NCBI GenBank assembly: GCA_024803745.1 | Contig: JANJXV010000024.1 | Coordinates: 11,175,427 to 11,239,426, forward strand | From: Megascapheus bottae | Lineage: Eukaryota > Chordata > Mammalia > Rodentia > Geomyidae | Direction: 5' to 3' | Length of the DNA: 64,000 nt | In this document: in pieces, positions 56,144 through 64,000 of the stretch | Layout: each line of letters begins with the position of its first letter | How positions within the stretch are numbered: position 1 is the first letter of the stretch | Notes under the pieces: generated by a model | The model's input: only the letters and a program-made list of their open reading frames with translations | Told to the model about the DNA's origin: nothing | Database searches by the model: none | Position numbers and translations under genes: made by a program

Positions 56144-57097
56144 TGCTAACATTTCTTTGCAGTTAACTTTACCCACCCTCCACACACACCAATACATTAA
56201 AAGTACTGATTATTAGATATCCTATCTCACCCAAGTGCTATCATTTTAGAAGTTTTTGCAAGGAGAAACATTGAAATGATATCAACTCCCCCTCGCGCCC
56301 AGGATTAGATGAAACTTCCAGGGTATAAGAAGCTATTGCATGTCTCTAAGAAAGCTTCCATTATAACAAACTGACGTTGACATCTTTGCAGGGGAAAAGG
56401 CAATGGAACAAATTCCTACATTAAACCAAAGCCTAAAGTATGTAATAAGAGACTCCCAAACTCTGCTGTGTATTGTATCACAACACTGACATCTATTGGC
56501 TACAAGTATACTTGAATCCTTCTTGTCTGGTCCTGTGCCGCCTTTTCTGCAGCTCCTTCTAAATCAAATCATGTCCTTTATTTTAAATAGACTGGAAACT
56601 CATGTTCACAGTTACTCATGTGAGCCTTTACCTCTCCTATGAAATGAGATTTTATGTCATTTTAATTCTCCCATAAACCAACAACCACACACCTCCTTTA
56701 TGCAACAGCTCCATTAACCAGGCACAAACTACACAAATAAGGACCACCACTGATTAAGTTAGAAACATAAATCAGGAAGATTATGCTAGCATGTTTACAG
56801 ACGCATCCACACTGCACCTGGGTGAAGGCCTCCTGCCACTTACACTGCTAACTACTCTTTCCTCTGTGATTCACCTTTGATCCTCCTCCTCTTCACTGTG
56901 ATCCTGTACTCATCTTTCTTCTCTGTTCATAAATATGGGACCCAAAGAGTCCCTATCCAGCCATTTAGAAGCCTTTCAGCATTTAGCATCTAAGCACAGG
57001 TTTAATATCCTGCCTCAAAACCTTCAGTCTAGAACTTAAATCTTCTCTTCTGGATATCTCGTTTAATGATTTAAAAGATTTACCATAAAGAATTGCC
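56144..57097. other. Unique sequence
   Basis: About 1 kb, no repeat recognised. A weak CTCF-like tgacatctattgg lies near 56487-56499. Confidence 0.35.
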
Positions 57098-57103
57098 CCC
57101 TAG

Positions 57104-57483
57104 GTGGGCACATTAGTGGCTCATACCTGTAGGCCTAACTATTCAGGAGGCTGAGACCTAGAAGATCAAGTTTTGAAGACAATCCACAGAAAAGTCCAAA
57201 AGCCTCCATCTCACACTAGTAAAATACCACTGGTAGACGTGTGGCTCTAGAGTCACTTGATTTCTCAAATGGCAGCTGCATCTGTGAACAAGAAAGCTGA
57301 ACAAGAATGTGAAGCCCTAAAAAACATGAGAAAGAGGTATCAAGGTTCGAGAAGTAATGTACCTATTACCTAACAAATGTAACTGTAAGCCCTCTACATA
57401 TTATCCCAACAATAAAATACAATTAAAAAAAAAAAGAATGTGAGGTCCTGAGTGCAAGCCCCAGTACCTGTCCACAAAAAAAA
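57104..57483 (+). mobile_element. B1-dID-type SINE, split by an L1
   Basis: gggcacattagtggctcata and ggctgagacctagaagatca, then the right half up to gtgaagccct. It resumes after the L1 as gtcctgagtgcaagccccag plus a tail. Confidence 0.72.
57319..57433 (+). mobile_element. Short 5'-truncated L1 inside a SINE
   Basis: L1 terminus: gagaaagaggtatcaaggtt, gtaatgtacctattacctaa, caataaaatacaattaaaaa. Duplication aagaatgtgaagccct / aagaatgtgaggtcct (57303-57318, 57434-57449; two mismatches) within the host SINE. Confidence 0.88.
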
Positions 57484-58085
57484 ACCCCAAACAATGCATG
57501 TTCTCACTCACTTTGGAGAATAAAATAAAAATGATGCCAGGCTCAGTGGCTCACGCCTGTAATTCTAGCTACTCAGGAGGCTGAGATCTGAGAATCATGG
57601 TTCAAAGCCAGCCCAGGCACTAAAGTCCATGAGACTCTTATCTCCAATTAATCACTAGAAAACTGGAAGTGGGGCTATGGCTCAGGGGTAGGATGGTAGC
57701 CTTTGAGCTGAAGAGCTCAGAGACTTCACCCAGGCCCAGAGTTCAAGCCCCACGACCCACAATAAATAAATCAATAAATAATAAAAAGATGATGATGATA
57801 GTATTGATCCACTAATATATAAAAGGGGACCATTAGGAAGAGAAGGGGATAATGAGAACTGGAGAGAATCAAAGGAAAAATGTGTGTGTATGTGTGTGTT
57901 ATATGTCCACAAAAACAGCACAATGAAACTCACCAGACACTTTGTAGAAGGTGGAAGGAGACAAGAGATGAGAATATGACAGAGGAGGTGAATTTATCCT
58001 AACTGTACGATATGCATGTATGAAATATCACAATGAAGCCCCTCATGCTACAAATGCATGCTAATTCAAAAAGAAAATAATCTTT
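57484..58085 (+). mobile_element. Old rodent L1 3' UTR, split by a SINE
   Basis: gcatgttctcactcactttg before the SINE, then gaaatatcacaatgaagccc and aaatgcatgctaattcaaaa after it, are typical of the 3' end of an older L1 group than the one at 58134. Confidence 0.6.
57534..57770 (+). mobile_element. B1-dID-type SINE (near-complete)
   Basis: A type copy. B1-like half: gctcagtggctcacgcctgt, aattctagctactcaggagg. Linker: tctccaattaatcactagaa. tRNA-like half: ctatggctcaggggtaggat, gagttcaagccccacgaccc, with an AAAT-rich tail. The left half looks 7SL-derived; the right half carries A- and B-box-like motifs. Confidence 0.92.
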
Positions 58086-58133
58086 AAAAAGGAAATTGGA
58101 ACCTCCCGAACCCCCCCCAAAAAAAGGAAATTG

Positions 58134-58434
58134 GAAGCCATATAATGAGTGATTGTTGTCCTTAATGTACTATTATCTCTCATCTGTTTTGCTGTCCCTT
58201 GGTTATCTCATAATGTTACAGCATTTTACCTTGTTATCTGATATATTGTATATATGCTTATTTGGTTATTTGAAATTGCATAGGAAAGGGGGGAAAACAA
58301 GATGAGGGGTGGAGAGTGGGGGGAGGGATATGGGGACCAAGACATGAGAAAGGGTATCAATGTTTGTGAGGTAATGTACCTTCTATCTGGTGAATATAAT
58401 GTAACCCTTCTATTAATTACAATAAAAATATATG
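58134..58434 (+). mobile_element. 5'-truncated L1, 3' UTR only
   Basis: Starts gaagccatataatgagtgat, contains a G-rich tract (gagtggggggagggatatgg), ends ttacaataaaaatatatg. Duplication aaaaaaaggaaattg at 58119-58133 and 58435-58449. Truncated at nearly the same point as the copy at 6542. Confidence 0.92.
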
Positions 58435-58508
58435 AAAAAAAGGAAATTGATTTTAGAACATGAAATAAGCAGCTAATATATAACTTTCATTAATGAAGAT
58501 TAATAGTA

Positions 58509-58600
58509 ACTGGGAACATAGCTCAATGGTAGAATGCTTGCCTGGCTGGCCCAAGTCCCTCAGTTCTACATCCATCACCATACTAATAAAAAAAAAAGAG
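58509..58600 (+). mobile_element. Stand-alone ID element
   Basis: actgggaacatagctcaatg, gtagaatgcttgcctggctg and cagttctacatccatcacc, then an A tail. A single ID unit without a right half. Confidence 0.75.
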
Positions 58601-58620
58601 TTTCCAGTTTAGGAAATAAT

Positions 58621-58663
58621 TGATGATGATGATGATGATTAAAAAATTAATGATGATGATCAA
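58621..58663 (+). repeat. (GAT)n short microsatellite
   Basis: Two small TGA/GAT runs separated by an A/T patch. Confidence 0.8.
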
Positions 58664-58765
58664 TGTCTGTTGGATTCTTGCCTAGTACATGGTATTATAC
58701 AAGCATCTCATTTACTTCTAACAACATTCCTGTAAGATGGCTTATTTTCTTCCTCTTCTGAATTG
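58650..58765 (-). mobile_element. MIR-like SINE
   Basis: tacatggtattatacaagca, tctcatttacttctaacaac and attcctgtaagatggcttat resemble an antisense MIR end ('tttaatcctcacaacaaccctatgagg'). Confidence 0.45.
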
Positions 58766-60002
58766 TATCCACTTCTTTAAGAAGAGCCCATCTCTGAGGA
58801 CGGGGCTGAAAGACTCCCTGCCAAGACACAAGAAGTGTGGTGAGAATGCCAGAATACAGCTGAAGGGAGCTGCAGAGAAGACTCTCCTGCGTTCATAAAG
58901 TATCTTCCCAGAACTGACAAGGAAACCCTAATCCTGGCCCAGCATCTCTGTTGCCCACCAGCAGCATGCGCTCTGCTCTCCACAATCTAGACCTAAGTGC
59001 AGCCATTTGTCATGAGTTGCCCTGTCCTCAGGGAGGCTATGCATCCAGTATTCCTGGGGTGCTGCCTCTCAGGCCACATTCCAAGTCAACTCTCCTCAAA
59101 GAGCCATGACCAAGCTCCCTAGTCAATTTGTCAAAGCTTTCAGGCATGCCTCACCCTGCTTTGGGAAAATTATTTTCCATTTATATGCTGTACATTATTA
59201 CTTTGTGTGCAGGCATCATCTATATTGCACTGCACAGAAAAAAAATTGATTACTCATGAGTGACAGAGTAATTGGCAGTACCCTGGTTATTCAGCTATTT
59301 TTATGCATTATAATTACTAGCTTCAGTACACTAGACAGAATTTAATGTTCTTGAAAATTAATATCAGAGGACTTGATACAAAAAATGTAATGTTCTTAAA
59401 TTAAAAACTTGTCATACACTGATAGAGTCTCACATTGTTGGGTATTTGTCAACATTTTTGTTTAAGTCATTTCAAACTCCTTTATCAAGTTGTTGAGCCT
59501 GGGCTCATTCAGAACAACTGAATTGCATGCAGTGAGTTTACAATATAGAGTGTACAACAGTAATATGAAATGTTTCGTGCTGGGTTGAAGCCCTAGAATC
59601 ATCTGCCTACTCATCTGTATTTATGGTTGTGAATTCCTTGAAAATAACAAAAAAAGTTATTTACATATGACTCCAATAAGTGCTTGATGTGCTAAGGCTA
59701 CATGAAATACATTAAATAAATAGAATAATATACAACAGTGATGCCCAAGAATTTACTAGAAGAAATTCCATCCTTTCTGCACTGTGGCCTTCACATTCTG
59801 TCCTGTGACACAGACTAGAGACCCTTCCAAGATAAAGGCATGGGACAGAGCTGGAATTGGCTCCTATACTAATGAGGTGACAGGACCAAGAGAGGAAATC
59901 GTCAATCATGCTCTGACCACATGCTGATGGTCCTCCTTCAAAATGACTGTCCAATTCTCTTCCAGTGCTTACTTCCTCATGAACTTTGTTTTCTCTTCTG
60001 CA
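58766..60002. other. Unique sequence, possibly conserved non-coding
   Basis: About 1.2 kb without recognised transposons. The 80-residue antisense frame at 59712-59954 has no domain. The stretch 59160-59420 is discussed in the findings. Confidence 0.4.
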
Positions 60003-60021
60003 CTGTATTTATATACTTATT

Positions 60022-60199
60022 TATTGCTAGTTCAGGGCCTGGACACTGTCCTGAGCTTTCTCAAGGCTAGCACTCTATCACTTGAGCCACAGCACCATTT
60101 CCAGCTTTTTTGTGTGTATGTAAAACCAAGGAATCCAACCCAGAGCATCATGTAAGCTTGCTAGGCAAACACTCTACCACTAGGCCACACTCTGGCCCT
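60022..60199 (-). mobile_element. IDL-Geo-type SINE
   Basis: Antisense dimer with a few deletions. Flanks actgtattta at 60002-60011 and 60205-60214. Confidence 0.85.
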
Positions 60200-60332
60200 T
60201 CTTTACTGTATTTAATGCTCCAGTTAAGCAGTAGCTTTCTTTCTTCCTTTCTCTCTTTAACAAGACAAGAATATTTAAAGACTTGTAATCTAGTGCCATG
60301 CATCTGGATGGGGTTTTTCTGCTCTGCCTCAG

Positions 60333-60362
60333 GCTGAGTTAAGGCCCCATGACCCACAAAAA
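60333..60362 (+). mobile_element. B1-dID-type SINE, terminal stub
   Basis: gttaaggccccatgacccac plus an A tail and AATT repeats; about 30 bp only. Confidence 0.45.
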
Positions 60363-60379
60363 AAATAATTAATTAATTA

Positions 60380-60725
60380 AAAAACAACTGATTCATTCCC
60401 ATAACATGGATGAACCGTAAAACTGAACTATAGATTAAATGAAAGAAACCAGACAAAATCTTATACATGATTCCATTTATATAAAATGTCCAAAATAGGC
60501 AAAACCACAGAGATAGGAAATAGTGATTGTTGAAAGCTGGGGAAATAAGGAATGGAAATTGATTGCTAATGGGATTGACTTCTTTTTTGAAATGATTAAA
60601 ATGTTGTGGGATCATAAAGTGGTGAAAGCCCTACAACACGGCCTATACTGAAAACAAATGAATTGTAAACTTTCAAAGGGAGAGCATTATGGATACCTAC
60701 ACTATATCTTCATATGGATTCACTT
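60380..60725 (+). mobile_element. Ancient L1M 3' UTR fragment
   Basis: atgattccatttatataaaa, tgtccaaaataggcaaaacc, gctaatgggattgacttctt and atgaattgtaaactttcaaa follow the order of an old mammalian L1 3' end. Confidence 0.7.
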
Positions 60726-60954
60726 TGTTTTTTGACAAGAATAACTTTGGGCTCTGATAGTTAAAGAAATTTCTAGAGATAAGAGTGGGAATAGAGCTTC
60801 ATTCCAAAGCACATCAGGTTATTCAGCCTTGATCTTCCCTCACTATTTTCCTCTTTAATTTGGAAAGTCGGCAATGCATCGATGCCACTTTAGGTAAATT
60901 GGCTTCTCCTGACTTGGGTTTTCTACGGTTTTCCCCACAGGGCCAGCACACACA

Positions 60955-61120
60955 CACTGAACTCAGCAAATCCACTGTTTCAATCCCAGTTCCTGGAACT
61001 GGGGCACTTAGATAACCTGATGGGCCTCATTTATCCCCATTCTAGAGGGTAATTGTACCTACCTCCCAGATTATACACAATGCAACAATCTTTATGGCAC
61101 TTTTTGGTGTCCCTAATAGG
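60955..61120 (+). mobile_element. MIR-like SINE
   Basis: gatgggcctcatttatcccc, attctagagggtaattgtac and ctacctcccagattat match the MIR core region. Confidence 0.5.
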
Positions 61121-61130
61121 GAAGAAGGGC

Positions 61131-61220
61131 TGAAGATGTGGCTCAAGTGAATAGAGTGCCAGTCTGTGAACAAAAGTGTGAGGCCTTGAATTCAAGGCCT
61201 GACCCCAGGGGGAAAAATCT
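61131..61220 (+). mobile_element. Stand-alone ID-like element
   Basis: gggctgaagatgtggctcaa, gtgaatagagtgccagtctg and gaggccttgaattcaaggcc. Similar to the ID-like end of the long B1-derived SINEs. Confidence 0.6.
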
Positions 61221-61253
61221 CTAACAGAGAGTAAGTACAGTATAATTGCAGCT

Positions 61254-61503
61254 TTTTTGTGGGGGGTGGGTTGGGGGCGGGGTCATGGGGCTTGAACTCT
61301 GGCCTTGGGCGTGTCTCTGAGCTCTTCAGCTCAAGGCTACCATCTTACCGCAGGAGCCACAGTGCCACTTCCGGTTTTCTGGTGGTTAACTGGAGATAAG
61401 AGTCTCATGGACATTAGTGCCCAGGCTGGCTTTGAACCACAATCCTTAGATCTCAGCTTCCTGAGTGGCTAGGATTACAGGTGTGAGCCACTGCACCCAG
61501 CTT
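61254..61503 (-). mobile_element. B1-dID-type SINE
   Basis: Near-complete antisense copy with a G-rich start (ggggggtgggttgggggcgg). ttgcagct on both sides (61246-61253 and 61506-61513). Confidence 0.9.
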
Positions 61504-61513
61504 AGTTGCAGCT

Positions 61514-62505
61514 ATTATTACTAACGGCCCTTTCCATTTCTGGAATTCTAAGATGTCTAGTGGAATATTCATTTTAGTAGTACAGTACTACTATACTGTT
61601 AAATTATTAAAGAGTAATGACTTTTAAATTAAAATTACTAAGAAACATTGAAGAAATCCTTTAGTCTTTCTGCACACTTCCCATTATACCTGTGTGCACT
61701 TGAATACTTTTTCTACCTTCTGCCAAGTTAAAATAAGGTGCCAAATAAGGCTTGATGAAGTAGTTCAGTTGTTCCAGAATACACAAGTTCTTTCAATAAG
61801 AATTTGCCACCTTCTGGGTCATGACTTTCTGATCATACTTAAGGTTACCATGGTCACAGATATGACACTTATGAGAGATATCCCATGAAAGCCCAGGGCA
61901 AGAAGTAACAGCCACAGCAGCAGATGCTGTCCTCTCTGCCCTTATGTTCTGAGTCAAAGGAAAGACACTTTGCTGATGGCACAAGGTTTTATTTTTTCCC
62001 CAGCTAATTCTGATGCCCATATCCTTGTGATACTATTTCTTAGATCACCAAGAAAACATTATTGGCATCATTTTCAAAATGACAAAATTACAGGGATGTC
62101 GCTACTGTCTATTTTGACAGACTGATTTCTAGTTCTCAAGGTATCTTCCTTTATCTTCAAGTGGTCATTTATCTAAAGGTTAAACACCAATGTAAGTTCC
62201 CCCATGGAGCTAGCTGGATGAAAGTTGAAAGTGGAAAGGAAAATCACCTCACCCTCTGTGAACCTACTAATTTTCTTAGAAAAGAGAAACCAAATAAGAC
62301 TAAAGAAGAGTCTCAGTAATAATAATAATTTCAATAGTAACAACCAACCTCTATTTAAAAAAAAACTCCCTTAGACCCAGTTGTTAGATAGATAGAGGCC
62401 TTAATTTATGTTTAAATGAATATATATCATACTAATAAACAGTAGCTTGTGATTAAATCTAGGGCCATTCAAATCTCTCCAAGCCCATCAATATACCGTC
62501 AAATT
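61514..62505. other. Unique sequence
   Basis: About 1 kb without recognised repeat or gene. The frames at 61694-61888 and 61793-62020 overlap on opposite strands. Confidence 0.35.
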
Positions 62506-62662
62506 AAAAGGTGTTCCTGAGTGCTATGGCACGTATCTGTAATATGCTTCTCTAGAGGCTAAATCTGGAGGATTGAGGGTTTGAGCCCAGGGTAGGCTAT
62601 ATAATGAGTTTCTGGTTGCCCAAACTACACAGTGAAGACCTTCTCTCAAAACAAAAACAAAA
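62506..62662 (+). mobile_element. B1 monomer (old)
   Basis: gagtgctatggcacgtatct, ggaggattgagggtttgagc, ccagggtaggctatataatg and cagtgaagaccttctctcaa are a plus-strand B1. No tRNA-like half attached. Confidence 0.7.
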
Positions 62663-63214
62663 TCAGAGGGGGGAGAGCAGATACACATTTCCAATAATTG
62701 CTCTAAAATTTATTAGCATTTCTACAGAAAGCTTTTCCTTCCTCTGTAAAGGTGCCCATGAGAAAATAATAACTAGTGAGTATAAACAAATGACACATTA
62801 TGCCGAATCATAATCTCAAACAAATGAAAATAACACAATTCCACAAATGACTCCATCGTTCCAGTAAATCATACAGACCTCATCAAACCAGTTGAAATGC
62901 ACAATGGCATTTAGAATAATGTTACTCCATCTCAATCTTGTTTTGCCATCTGTGAGGCTCTACAATTAATGCATCCTACTGTGACTTTACCACTTTGTCA
63001 AACACAGACCCCCAAGCTTTGCAGTATGGCATGTAATGCGTAATGTGATTCAGAAAAGACACAAAACATTCCAGAGAATATCTGGTGATCTATTATTACA
63101 CATTTAAAACTATAGTAGGTGATCTATTATAAAACTTCAACATTTTTATGTTGGGATTTTTTTGTGGGGGGGAAGAAGAGTAGACCCCACCACCAGATGA
63201 GCTGAATTTTGCTA
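62663..63214. other. Unique sequence with a local duplication
   Basis: aggtgatctattat appears at about 63085 (tggtgatctattatta) and 63118 (ggtgatctattataaa), a small local duplication. No gene recognised. Confidence 0.35.
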
Positions 63215-63395
63215 AGATTTGTGCCTTTAAGCAATGTAACTTCTCTGCACCTCAGCTTTGCCATCTAAAAACTGGGGGTAAAAATACTACCTACCTCCTA
63301 GGTTGGCAAGGAGGCTTACATGACTTGATACATATAAAACAGAATAGTGTCTGACACATAGTAAATACTATGCAGAAGAGAGTTGTTATTATTTC
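63215..63395 (+). mobile_element. MIR SINE
   Basis: Good match in order: aagcaatgtaacttctctgc, acctcagctttgccatctaa, aaactgggggtaaaaatact, acctacctcctaggttggca and tgtctgacacatagtaaata. Confidence 0.75.
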
Positions 63396-63980
63396 TATTG
63401 TACTAGAGGTGAGGGCTGTAGGAGGATGACATTTTAGCAAAACCAATACAAGGGAGTCCATTGCATTAGCATTTCCCAATGCTTGGTCCAAAAACAAAAT
63501 CTAACCAATAATTTAGGCCTTGTGTTAACTAGATTTCTCAAGGTATACTTTCAGCCTTTAAACATCCAAGGTATGGAAAGGAATATATTCTGCACATATT
63601 AGTTAACTAAGAGATATCAACAGAAGACTATGCATGAGGTATGATACAATAGCATCTACCTATGAGGACATTACAAAATATTATTGATAATTGAGAAATA
63701 ACTTCAAAGCCCAGGATCACAGAACCATGAACACTGTCCCCCACCACCACATGATTCTTGGTGTGAGTATGTTGATCTACCACTGCATGTTTTCTTTTTT
63801 CTTTTTTATTTGCTCAGTCTCTGTACAGTAAAGACTTCATTAGATCTTCTTTTCTGTGATAATGTATTTTAATATAGTCCTTCAAATAAGTACGGAGCTA
63901 GCATACCATAATCGCCAACATTTTCATGTCTAATAGAGGAGTACTAGAATTTATTTGGTAAATTATAATATGAATGAATA
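63396..63980. other. Unique sequence
   Basis: No feature recognised. Confidence 0.35.
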
Positions 63981-64000
63981 ACTGGGTGCTGGTGTCATCC
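63981..64000 (+). mobile_element. B1-dID-type SINE, 5' end (cut by window edge)
   Basis: actgggtgctggtgtcatcc looks like the first bases of the B1-like half. Confidence 0.5.

Overview
This is nuclear DNA from a mammal. The dominant repeat is a dimeric SINE of about 200 bp. It has a tRNA-Ala/ID-like left half and an A-tailed right half with its own tRNA-like A and B boxes. That is the architecture I know as IDL-Geo, a SINE described from kangaroo rats, pocket mice and pocket gophers (Geomyoidea), so a heteromyid or geomyid rodent is the best inference. Species cannot be fixed from the window. No exon, conserved open reading frame, rRNA or functional tRNA gene was recognised. The window reads as intergenic or deep-intronic DNA, AT-rich and CpG-poor, built almost entirely from layers of retrotransposons.

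Five repeat layers are visible. (1) Very old mammalian repeats: MIR (18365-18490, 32475-32560, 35960-36110, 58650-58765, 60955-61120, 63215-63395), a MER5A-like hAT element (22046-22223), L1M fragments (2075-2258, 2690-3527, 12290-12830, 28850-29140, 41935-42545, 44560-46360, 60380-60725), an L2-like fragment (11674-12130) and ERVL/MaLR LTR remnants (2276-2605, 36640-37440, 43990-44410). (2) Old B1 monomers and a long B1-derived SINE ending in an ID-like part. (3) Many copies of a B1-plus-tRNA-like dimeric SINE, here called B1-dID-type. (4) IDL-Geo-type SINEs, usually with clear target-site duplications. (5) A rodent L1 lineage, all copies 5'-truncated, with target-site duplications and a G-rich 3' UTR; the youngest are at 29372-30149 (+) and 54693-55455 (-).

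Layout: 1-13 kb is a SINE mosaic over old L1. At 13.2-14.7 kb lies a 1.4 kb L1 that seems to carry a 3' transduction. 15-26 kb is SINEs with longer unique stretches. 26-46 kb is densest in repeats and holds the large microsatellites: a 500-bp CT/CTGT tract, a GGA/GAA tract, and GGAA, AC and AAAT tracts. 46-54 kb is mostly unique and includes a strong CTCF motif near 48.37 kb. 54-58.5 kb is L1 and SINE, and 58.6-64 kb is mostly unique with MIR and SINE islands.

I found no prokaryote-like system, defence island or new gene system. The observations most worth a second look concern retrotransposons: three sites where the same target was used twice, a candidate L1 3' transduction, SINE subfamilies with internal duplications, shared L1 truncation points, and microsatellites growing from SINE tails. 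All family names are from memory of consensus features; no database search was run.
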